Shown here piece after piece: positions 1-5,958 of a stretch of 11,926 bases of DNA (positions within the stretch are counted from its first letter, which is position 1; each line of letters opens with the position of its first letter). Origin of the DNA: PCC-9228 sp964477525 (GTDB lineage: Bacteria > Cyanobacteriota > Cyanobacteriia > Cyanobacteriales > PCC-9228); the NCBI GenBank assembly GCA_964477525.1, contig CAYZHY010000107.1, positions 1 to 11,926 on the forward strand. The letters run 5' to 3'. A model generated the notes under the pieces. The model searched no databases, was not told the DNA's origin, and saw nothing but the letters and a program-made list of their open reading frames with translations. The position numbers and the translations under genes are program-made.

Positions 1-56
1 ATGGGGAAGGGGGTTTGGTAGGGGAACGGCTAAAATTTATTGGCATGTAGGTATGT

Positions 57-70
57 AGGGGGAAGCCCCT
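57..70 (-). other. Short GC-rich hairpin downstream of the cation exchanger
   Basis: AGGGG, a four-base loop GAAG, then CCCCT form a perfect 5-bp stem 45 bases past the exchanger's stop codon. It could stabilise the 3' end of that transcript. No T-run follows it on the minus strand, so it is not a convincing intrinsic terminator. Bases 1-56 are G-rich and contain nothing else I can identify. Confidence 0.25.
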
Positions 71-114
71 GTGTTTCCCTTTCCTCCAGGTCAACTTGGA
101 GATTTTCTACCCAG

Positions 115-1146
115 CTAAAATCCAGAATTGCCGAGAACAACCACACCACCTGCGTAAAACATTAAAACCAAAAAACTTTCAAAGCCGATTCTGCCGATGC
201 CGTGTTTTTCCCGGCGCAACAATCCCAGCAGCAACAAGCCGGTCATGAGGATGGTGAGGGCAATTAAGAAAATCTGTGGCATTTGTAACGTCCCATAAAT
301 TGGCCCGGAACGGTAGCCAATGTCAGAAAAAGCCAACAATAGCAAATCGAAACTGTTGCCCCCAATGACACCACCCACAGCCAAGGTCAAAGACCCTTGA
401 CGAACGGCAGCAACTGTGGTAATCAATTCCGGTAAAGAGGTCGCCACGCCGGTAAACAAACTTCCCATGGAAGATTCGGAAATGCCAGTAGCAGCCGCGA
501 TCGCAATACCGGTTTTGGCGATCGCGTATCCAGCTACTCCCACAATCGCCGCCAAAAGGATAAATTGCCCCCACAATGGCCACAAACTGGTTCGCGAGGT
601 GGATGCTGCTTCTGGCTTGTCTACCCGTGTTTGTTCCGTCAGTCGCGGCATCCACATGGGTTGTTCTTTGGTTTCCGAGACTAGCCGTAAGCCAAATATA
701 TAAGCCGCCACCAAGATAACGGTAGCGGGATGAACGCTCAACAAACTCCATTGCGGGCCAGACATGGCTAGTAGCGGAATCGAAAGCAGGGTAACCAGCA
801 AGGTTCCTTGCATCAAATTCGCTATCGAGGCAGCAGCATGTTCCAAATTGGCTTTGCGGTAGCCAATATCAGCTAAAGCCAAAAATGCCGTTTGGGCGGC
901 AATTCCACCGATCGCATTGCTGCTGGCTAGTTCGGGATGGTCGTTAACGGCGGCGGTGACGGAGGTAACAATTCCAGAGAGGGAAGTGCTGCCCCCTAGC
1001 AAAATACCGCCTACCATCGCTTCTCCCAACCCAGTACGATCGGCCAGGCGATCGCTAACCGCAGACATTTTGGTACCCATAGCCGCGATCGCGATCGCGG
1101 CGAGTCCAAAAACGATGAAATTTAGAAACAGAGAATCGAACGCCAA
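115..1146 (-). CDS. CaCA-superfamily sodium/calcium exchanger-like membrane protein
   Basis: This is a polytopic inner-membrane protein of 343 residues, about the size of prokaryotic Na+/Ca2+ exchangers. It has two internally repeated halves. The alpha-2 repeat is canonical: GVATSLPELITT at residues 233-244, with acidic Glu240, then GGNSFDLLL at 262-270, with Asp267. The alpha-1 repeat (GGSTSLSGIVTSV, 51-63) aligns well but has Ser-Gly at 57-58 where Pro-Glu is expected, and its second half (80-93) lacks the usual Asn motif. A hydrophilic loop at about 157-188 separates the halves, as in the family. Expected role: cation/H+ or cation/Na+ exchange. The altered alpha-1 site makes the transported ion uncertain. 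The start is TTG with no clear ribosome-binding site, and an in-frame stop lies three codons upstream. The next ATG (residue 23) would remove most of the first membrane helix. The gene follows the thioredoxin-fold gene on the same strand after 109 bp. Confidence 0.8.
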   Translation of the reverse strand: MAFDSLFLNFIVFGLAAIAIAAMGTKMSAVSDRLADRTGLGEAMVGGILLGGSTSLSGIVTSVTAAVNDHPELASSNAIGGIAAQTAFLALADIGYRKANLEHAAASIANLMQGTLLVTLLSIPLLAMSGPQWSLLSVHPATVILVAAYIFGLRLVSETKEQPMWMPRLTEQTRVDKPEAASTSRTSLWPLWGQFILLAAIVGVAGYAIAKTGIAIAAATGISESSMGSLFTGVATSLPELITTVAAVRQGSLTLAVGGVIGGNSFDLLLLAFSDIGYRSGPIYGTLQMPQIFLIALTILMTGLLLLGLLRREKHGIGRIGFESFLVLMFYAGGVVVLGNSGF

Positions 1147-1221
1147 ATCTACTTAATCGCAGCGGTTTCCTAAACAGCAAACAGTTAAGTCTCTATTTTA
1201 TGGGAATGAAAGGTAAAAGTA

Positions 1222-1245
1222 GCCAACCCATAAAAAATGGTTGGC
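1222..1245 (-). terminator. Hairpin downstream of the thioredoxin-fold gene
   Basis: GCCAACC (1222-1228) and GGTTGGC (1239-1245) form a perfect 7-bp stem around an A/T loop. It begins about 10 bases past the TAA stop of the minus-strand gene ending at 1256. On the minus strand the 3' flank is TACTTTTACC, a weak T-run. It may be a terminator, or an attenuator before the exchanger gene. Confidence 0.45.
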
Positions 1246-1255
1246 ACCACGAGTT

Positions 1256-1804
1256 TTACTGAATCTCCTCATTGACCTCGTTCAGCGGTCGCCTTTTTGG
1301 AATTTCCGACTCCGAACGCGGCAGCAAATCGAACACTTCCCGGAATTTTTCATCCACCCGTTCGAAGGGAACTTGACCTTTGGCATTCAAAACCACTTGA
1401 TTGTCTTGGTCTAAAAGCACCGTTTGCGGAACCACCCCTTCCCAATAGTATCCAGGTTCGGTGGCAGAATAGCTGTCTTTCGGCAAAATCGAATCCACAT
1501 TGATGGGGATAAAATCCGTTACCCGTCCGTAAAACGACTGCAAGCGGGAAACCACCACCGAATACTGCTTGCAATCGCGGCTATCGTCGAGGAAAAACAC
1601 CAACAATGTGGCATTGTCTGGGCGTTCCAAAGCCTGTTCCACACTTACTTTTGGGGGAACCAAAGCCCCATTGCCGCCGTACAAGGCAAAAATATTGCCG
1701 TCAAATTGATCGTCTTTGAGACCGGCTTTAGCGGGTGACATGGTTGCTAAAAAACAGCAACATACAACAGCCAGTAGTAATGCAATTGTCTTTTTAGAAA
1801 ACAT
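1256..1804 (-). CDS. Exported thioredoxin-fold protein, photosystem I accumulation factor-like
   Basis: This 182-residue protein starts with a cleavable-looking signal peptide: Lys4-Lys5, a hydrophobic core at about 7-21, and AKA before Gly28. The mature part therefore faces the thylakoid lumen or periplasm. The rest has the shape of a thioredoxin domain: a strand TLLVFFLDD (66-74), Cys78 at the position of the usual active site, a strand DFIPINVD (97-104), and VVPQT (124-128) carrying the cis-proline. There is no CxxC, only Cys78, so it is unlikely to be a disulfide oxidoreductase of the normal kind. From memory, the GLxDDxxDGNIFALYxGNG opening and the EVFDLLPRSES tail match a cyanobacterial family named thylakoid membrane photosystem I accumulation factor. 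I am fairly sure of the family but less sure of the function behind the name. It is divergent from the phosphoribosyltransferase gene and lies upstream of the exchanger. The Shine-Dalgarno is weak: GGAG about 15 bases from the ATG. Confidence 0.72.
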   Translation of the reverse strand: MFSKKTIALLLAVVCCCFLATMSPAKAGLKDDQFDGNIFALYGGNGALVPPKVSVEQALERPDNATLLVFFLDDSRDCKQYSVVVSRLQSFYGRVTDFIPINVDSILPKDSYSATEPGYYWEGVVPQTVLLDQDNQVVLNAKGQVPFERVDEKFREVFDLLPRSESEIPKRRPLNEVNEEIQ

Positions 1805-2022
1805 AATCTTTATGTCGATCTCCGTTTCTTTTTAGCGACAGCAGCTACAGTGGAAGAAATCTATTCGCCAAATCCCAACTTCCCGACGGCTAAAGAAGCT
1901 ACCCACCAGCATTTTGCCGGTTTATATAGCTGTTTTAGCTGCCCAGAAGGAAGTTTTCCAATTGAGGGCATTTTCTGTTAAGTTGTATTTTCTTATCTGA
2001 CCCCAAATTCTGGCAAACTACT

Positions 2023-2529
2023 ATGAGCGATCTGTACGTTACTTGGTCGGAGTACCACCGCAAAATCGAACAACTCGCTGCCCAGATCTACCAATCTCAG
2101 TGGACATTTAACCAAATTGTCTGTTTGGCGAGGGGCGGCCTCAGACCGGGGGATATTCTATCGCGGATTTACGACGTTCCCTTGGCTATTTTATCGGTTT
2201 CTTCCTATACCGGTCCTGGCGGTCGGGTTCGGGGCAAGATTGCCTTTGCCCAAGATTTAACCATGACTTCGGAAAAATTGGGCGATCGCGTTTTGCTGGT
2301 AGACGATTTGGCCGACTCCGGCATTTCCCTGCAAGAAAGCGTTGCCTGGCTGCGCGATCGCTATGGGGAAAACATCCAAGACCTACGAACGGCTGTGTTG
2401 TGGTGTAAAGGCGAATCGGTTCTTATCCCCGATTACTACGTCGATTACCTTCCCGACAATCCCTGGATTCACCAACCTTTTGAAGAATACGAACGCATGA
2501 ATGTAGAAGACTTGCTGGTTTGTTCCTAA
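2023..2529 (+). CDS. Purine-type phosphoribosyltransferase
   Basis: This 168-residue protein is a cytoplasmic type I phosphoribosyltransferase, transferring a phosphoribosyl group between PRPP and a base. The PRPP-binding signature VLLVDDLADSGIS is at residues 90-102. It is preceded by the conserved VCLARGGLRPGDILS (33-47), where the Arg-Gly-Gly PPi-binding loop sits, and by a mobile-loop region around SSYTGPGGRVRGK (60-72). The C-terminal PDNPWIHQPFE (144-154) resembles the base-binding end of xanthine-guanine phosphoribosyltransferases (Gpt-like), which is the closest type I can suggest. The substrate base is not certain. No strong Shine-Dalgarno precedes the ATG. The TAA stop overlaps the stop of the convergent transporter gene by 3 bases. 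Confidence 0.85.
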   Translation: MSDLYVTWSEYHRKIEQLAAQIYQSQWTFNQIVCLARGGLRPGDILSRIYDVPLAILSVSSYTGPGGRVRGKIAFAQDLTMTSEKLGDRVLLVDDLADSGISLQESVAWLRDRYGENIQDLRTAVLWCKGESVLIPDYYVDYLPDNPWIHQPFEEYERMNVEDLLVCS

Positions 2530-3470
2530 CCATACAGCCAAACCCACAACGGTAGCGTCAACAACAGACCAATGGAACCGGCTGCCAGCGCCGTCACGCT
2601 TAACTGGCGGTCCAAATCGTAGGCTTCGGCAATCACCAAGGTAACGAATGCTGGTGGCATGGCCATTTGCAAAACCATTGCTAGTCGCGGCGGACCAGTA
2701 ATTCCCAACGCCGATAGCACCAAACCGGCAATGAATGGGACCACCAGCATTTTAATTCCCAAACTCACCGAGGCACGGGGCAAATTTTTCCAGGAGGATA
2801 GCTGGCTGAGGCGCATGCCAATCAAAACAATGGCCAATCCCAAGGAAATCCACGCCAACCCTTGCAATCCTGTTTCCATATTGGGGGGCAAGGTAACTTG
2901 CTTGAACGCCAACCCAAAGGCAATACTCCAGAAAATGGGATTTTTCGCGATCGCCCACAGGACATCCCACGATACCGATTTGTTGCTGCCAAATTTGGCT
3001 GCCAGCGCCACCCCTACCAGAGAAGCCCCCAACATGCTGCCAAAAAAATCGTAAAACAGCGCCCAAGCAAAATAATCGCTGCCCACCAACGTCAAATTTA
3101 CGGGATAGCCCAAATAGCCGGTATTGCCTACCATAGAAGCCAGCAAAAAACTCCCTTGGGTGGGTGAGGCCCAAGGGGGCAATTCTTGGCGGCGGCGGTA
3201 TCGCTGCCACAACCAAATCCACAGCCCAGCCATCCCTGCCCCCAGCAAAATCCCCATCCAAGCCGTTACTGGCGCCATCCAAACCGAACCCGATAAATTG
3301 GCGCGGCGGACAAAGGCGATAATGCTAATGGGAACGCCAAACCAAAAGAGATACATTCCCAAATAGCCGCTGATATACTGGGGAAGGGTTTTCCCTAAGA
3401 CAAATCCCAGCAAAACGCCGCCACCCAGCCATTGGTACAAAGAAATTAATTTTTCGGACAACTCGGACAT
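2526..3470 (-). CDS. AEC-family transporter (auxin efflux carrier-like permease)
   Basis: This is a 314-residue membrane protein with about ten hydrophobic segments in two halves. The family-typical ASMVGNTGYLGYPV lies at residues 111-124 (the NxGxxGxP element at the helix break of the first half). The partner MVLQMAMPPAF (265-275) lies in the second half. Family members export small organic anions such as malate or other carboxylates, and plant PIN proteins are distant relatives. The substrate here cannot be read from sequence. The length is normal for the family. The gene is convergent with the phosphoribosyltransferase gene and the ends overlap by 4 bp (TAG against TAA), leaving no room for a terminator between them. 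No clear Shine-Dalgarno precedes the ATG. A perfect 10-bp dyad lies 38 bp upstream. Confidence 0.85.
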   Translation of the reverse strand: MSELSEKLISLYQWLGGGVLLGFVLGKTLPQYISGYLGMYLFWFGVPISIIAFVRRANLSGSVWMAPVTAWMGILLGAGMAGLWIWLWQRYRRRQELPPWASPTQGSFLLASMVGNTGYLGYPVNLTLVGSDYFAWALFYDFFGSMLGASLVGVALAAKFGSNKSVSWDVLWAIAKNPIFWSIAFGLAFKQVTLPPNMETGLQGLAWISLGLAIVLIGMRLSQLSSWKNLPRASVSLGIKMLVVPFIAGLVLSALGITGPPRLAMVLQMAMPPAFVTLVIAEAYDLDRQLSVTALAAGSIGLLLTLPLWVWLYG

Positions 3471-3507
3471 GAGTTTCGGTTGGTATGTTGCAGCGCCATT
3501 AGAAATT

Positions 3508-3533
3508 GTTCCAATTTATTGACAAATTGGAAC
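3508..3533. promoter_or_regulatory. Perfect 26-bp dyad between the AEC and C39 genes
   Basis: GTTCCAATTT, six bases ATTGAC, then AAATTGGAAC form a perfect 10-bp inverted repeat. It lies 36 bp past the C39 gene's stop and 37 bp before the AEC gene's ATG, both genes being on the minus strand. As RNA it is an AT-rich stem with only a weak T-run (AATTTC) after it. It could be a terminator for the upstream gene, or an operator in the AEC promoter region. The symmetrical half-sites favour a protein-binding site, but this is inference. Confidence 0.45.
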
Positions 3534-3569
3534 CTTTATATTAAAAGAAATTTTATGATTTTTGGGTGT

Positions 3570-4361
3570 TTAACTAATAAAATGCACCCAAAACTGCCCG
3601 TCAGGAATGCACAACTGGCGAATCAGGCGGTAGGAATAGTGTAAATAGGCGCCGCTGAGGTCGGTTCGGTAGCCGGTAGAAAACCACTCGCCGTAGGGGT
3701 CGTGGACGATAAATCCGGAATCGTCGTAACCCACCAAAACCACGATGTGGCCGTAGGAAGTAAAATAACCGTGCGCCACTGCTGGATTTAGATCCGCTAG
3801 CCAGTCTTTGACCTCTTCAAAGGTAGCACTGGTACTAAAGCGATCGTTGCGGTGGTAATCTTGGATAATTTTCTTCAAATCGTAGGGACTGTGGCGGGAA
3901 TAATCGCGATCGAGGGCGTAGCGATACAGTTCGTCTTCAAATTGCTTGTATTGGGAATATTCGGAACGACGATTGGCCTGCAAATATTCCAAACACATCG
4001 CCATAGCTGTCACGTTACAAGCCCCGGTGGGATTTTCCCAGTTATCCATCTGCGATTTGTAGGGAACATCCAGGCTGAGGGAGATGGGTTTGGGTTTGGG
4101 GTAGAGGGTAGTTTGACCGCTTTGGCTTTGTTGGTCGCTGAGAACTTCTACATGGGGGGCGTAAGCGTACCATGTATCGAAGCCTTTAAAGGTTTCGTTG
4201 AGCAAAACAAAGCGAATGTGATTGCGTTCTTTGGTGAAAGAACGAATCTCGAAGGTTTCGTTGCTCTTCACCTGATGTTTTTCCTCATCGTTCAGTTGGG
4301 ATGACTGGATGGGTCTGCGTTTAAAAACGGTGTTGTGGACGATTTTCAGTTTTTGTGCCAT
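3570..4361 (-). CDS. C39-like papain-fold peptidase with an N-terminal SH3-like domain
   Basis: This is a 263-residue protein in two parts. Residues 1-75 form a small beta-rich region (TVFKRRP, QSSQL, then DTWYAYAPHVEVL) that I recall from other cyanobacterial hydrolases, where it precedes the catalytic domain. Residues 98-255 are a peptidase_C39_2-like domain: the oxyanion Gln104 in PYKSQ, the nucleophile Cys115 in GACNVTAMAMCL, His205 in GHIVVLVGYDD, and Asp221 in VHDPYGEW. All catalytic positions are present, so an active cysteine peptidase is likely; the substrate is unknown. No ABC transporter or double-glycine leader peptide is encoded nearby, so this is not an obvious bacteriocin exporter. 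I chose the start at 4361 (MAQKLK) because GGA sits 9 bases upstream and family homology begins there. An in-frame ATG at 4418 would add 19 residues with no convincing signal peptide. Confidence 0.75.
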   Translation of the reverse strand: MAQKLKIVHNTVFKRRPIQSSQLNDEEKHQVKSNETFEIRSFTKERNHIRFVLLNETFKGFDTWYAYAPHVEVLSDQQSQSGQTTLYPKPKPISLSLDVPYKSQMDNWENPTGACNVTAMAMCLEYLQANRRSEYSQYKQFEDELYRYALDRDYSRHSPYDLKKIIQDYHRNDRFSTSATFEEVKDWLADLNPAVAHGYFTSYGHIVVLVGYDDSGFIVHDPYGEWFSTGYRTDLSGAYLHYSYRLIRQLCIPDGQFWVHFIS

Positions 4362-4469
4362 AAGCTTTTTTCCATCTCCCAATTGCCGGCAGCCATAGGC
4401 AATAACCATTACCACCATACCTGAGATTGGCCTTATTTCTCGAAAATATCGATTTTGTTTTGGGATTTG

Positions 4470-4499
4470 TTGTTTCTAGCTACTGCGGGCGTCTATCCT
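4470..4499 (+). promoter_or_regulatory. Possible sigma70-type promoter of ndbB
   Basis: TTGTTT (4470-4475) and TATCCT (4494-4499) are separated by 18 bases and lie 45 bases before the ndbB start. The match to the consensus is moderate. The 182-bp region between the divergent C39 and ndbB starts must hold promoters for both, but I see no clear one for the C39 gene. Confidence 0.3.
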
Positions 4500-4543
4500 A
4501 GAGAAAGACGGCTTGGCAACTGGAAGGCCTAGGGATAAATTTC

Positions 4544-5740
4544 ATGAGCGATTCAACCAAACGTATTTGTATTGTCGGTGGCGGATTCGGAGGATTGTAT
4601 ACGGCCCTTCGTCTCAGTCAGTTTCCTTGGAAAATTCCCCAAGATGTAGAGATTACTTTAATCGATCGCGAGGATCGGTTTGTATTTTTGCCCCTGCTGT
4701 ACGAGTTGATGACGGGAGAGTTGCAAAGTTGGGAAATTGCCCCTCCCTATATTGAATTGTTGGCGCAAACGGGGATTCGCTTTCATCAGGGCAACGTATC
4801 GCGTATCAACGTCCAACAGCAACAAGTACAGTTAGAAGCCGGCGAGGTATTTGACTACGATCGCTTGGTATTGGCGTTGGGCGGCGAAACCCCGTTGGAT
4901 GTGGTTCCGGGGGCAGCGGACTATGCCTATCCGTTTCGCAGCATACACGATGCCTACCAGCTAGAGGAAAAAGTGCGATCGCTGGAAGCTTCGGACAAAG
5001 ATATGATTCGGGTTGCGATCGTTGGCGGTGGCTACAGTGGTGTAGAGTTGGCTTGTAAGTTAAGCGATCGCTTGGGAGAAAGAGGTCGTTTGCGGCTGGT
5101 TCATCGCAACGAACGGATTTTGCCATCGTCTACTGATTTTAATCGCGAGGCAGCTTTACAAGCGTTGCAACAACGGGAAGTTTGGGTAGATACGGAAACC
5201 TCGGTGGTGTCTGTATCCGACGACACAATTTCTCTGGACTATCGCGGCCAAGTTGATGAAATTCCCGCCGATTTGGTGTTGTGGACGGTAGGAACGCAAG
5301 TCGCTTCAGCAGTTCGTTCCCTTCCCGGGAAACACAACGATCGCGGGCAGCTTTATACCAATGTTTATTTACAAGTACCAGAACACCCAGAAATTTTTGC
5401 TCTGGGTGATGCCGCTGAATGTAAAGATGCCAACGGCGAACGGGTTCCGGCAACGGCGCAAGCAGCTTTCCAACAGGCAGACTACGCAGGTTGGAATGTG
5501 TGGGCCTCTTTAAGCGATCGCCCGTTGTTGCCGTTCCGCTACCAGCATTTAGGGGAAATGATGACCCTAGGCGTAGACAATGCCACCCTCACCGGTTTGG
5601 GATGGCAGTTAGACGGACCCGCAGCGCATATTTTCCGCCGCCTAATTTATTTATATCGCCTGCCCAATCCCGACCATCAAATTCGTGTCGGTTTGAATTG
5701 GATTGCCCAGCCGTTGCGGGAGTTAATATTTGGCAACTAG
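4544..5740 (+). CDS. ndbB: Type II NAD(P)H:quinone oxidoreductase, NdbB-like
   Basis: This 398-residue flavoprotein has two Rossmann folds. The FAD-binding GGGFGG is at residues 12-17 near the N-terminus. The NAD(P)H-binding GGGYSG is at 161-166, followed by GVELA. The second FAD contact IFALGDAAE is at 284-292. PATAQAAFQQADY (302-314) and the C-terminal half are typical of type II NADH dehydrogenases, which attach to the membrane and reduce quinones without pumping protons. Several stretches match Synechocystis NdbB (slr1743) as I recall it: ALRLSQFPW, WEIAPPYIELLA, SDRLGERGRLR and RPLLPFRYQHLGEMM. That protein is reported to reduce demethylphylloquinone in vitamin K1 synthesis. The quinone role here is inferred from that resemblance. 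The length agrees. AGGG lies about 9 bases before the ATG. The gene is divergent from the C39 gene and its 3' end faces the exoribonuclease gene across a repeat-filled spacer. Confidence 0.82.
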   Translation: MSDSTKRICIVGGGFGGLYTALRLSQFPWKIPQDVEITLIDREDRFVFLPLLYELMTGELQSWEIAPPYIELLAQTGIRFHQGNVSRINVQQQQVQLEAGEVFDYDRLVLALGGETPLDVVPGAADYAYPFRSIHDAYQLEEKVRSLEASDKDMIRVAIVGGGYSGVELACKLSDRLGERGRLRLVHRNERILPSSTDFNREAALQALQQREVWVDTETSVVSVSDDTISLDYRGQVDEIPADLVLWTVGTQVASAVRSLPGKHNDRGQLYTNVYLQVPEHPEIFALGDAAECKDANGERVPATAQAAFQQADYAGWNVWASLSDRPLLPFRYQHLGEMMTLGVDNATLTGLGWQLDGPAAHIFRRLIYLYRLPNPDHQIRVGLNWIAQPLRELIFGN

Positions 5741-5754
5741 TTGAAATGCGTACC

Positions 5755-5857
5755 GAGCGTGGGAGCGTGGGAGCTTGGGAGCTTGGGTGCGTGGGAGCGT
5801 GGGAGGAGTGGGAGGAGTGGGAGGAGTGGGAGGAGTGGGAGCTTGGGAGCGTGGGAG
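5755..5857 (+). repeat. G-rich tandem repeat (GGGAGCNT octamers and GGGAGGAGT nonamers)
   Basis: From 5761 come five octamers of the GGGAGCGT/GGGAGCTT type (one reads GGGTGCGT), then four identical nonamers GGGAGGAGT (5801-5836), then two more octamers and a final GGGAG. The GGG runs number twelve, spaced by 5 or 6 bases, which fits a G-quadruplex motif. The array starts 14 bp after the ndbB stop. Reading frames through it are low-complexity and not genes. Confidence 0.9.
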
Positions 5858-5882
5858 ATATAATTGGTTGTTTTCGACCATG

Positions 5883-5950
5883 CCCCGATGCTCCGATGCC
5901 CCGATGCCCCGACTCTCCGACGCCCCGATGCTCCGATGCCCCGATGCTCC
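5883..5950 (+). repeat. C-rich tandem octamer repeat (CCCCGATG / CTCCGATG)
   Basis: Eight consecutive octamers of CCCCGATG, CTCCGATG and close variants (CCCCGACT, CTCCGACG) end at a partial CTCC, 8 bp before the stop of the exoribonuclease gene. The arm is partly complementary to the G-rich array upstream. Between them is a small hairpin, TGGTTG / TTTT / CGACCA (5865-5880). Together they could fold into one long imperfect stem at the 3' ends of both convergent transcripts. Confidence 0.88.
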
Positions 5951-5958
5951 CTATTAAC

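Noticed and set aside
416..1156. Plus-strand frames inside the cation exchanger gene
   Set aside because: They are shadow frames of a gene with clear alpha-repeats on the other strand, without Shine-Dalgarno or domain features.
3519..3544. A plus-strand promoter (TTGACA with TATATT or TATTAA)
   Set aside because: The spacing is 12-14 bases, too short, and it would drive antisense RNA into the C39 gene. TTGACA is part of the dyad.
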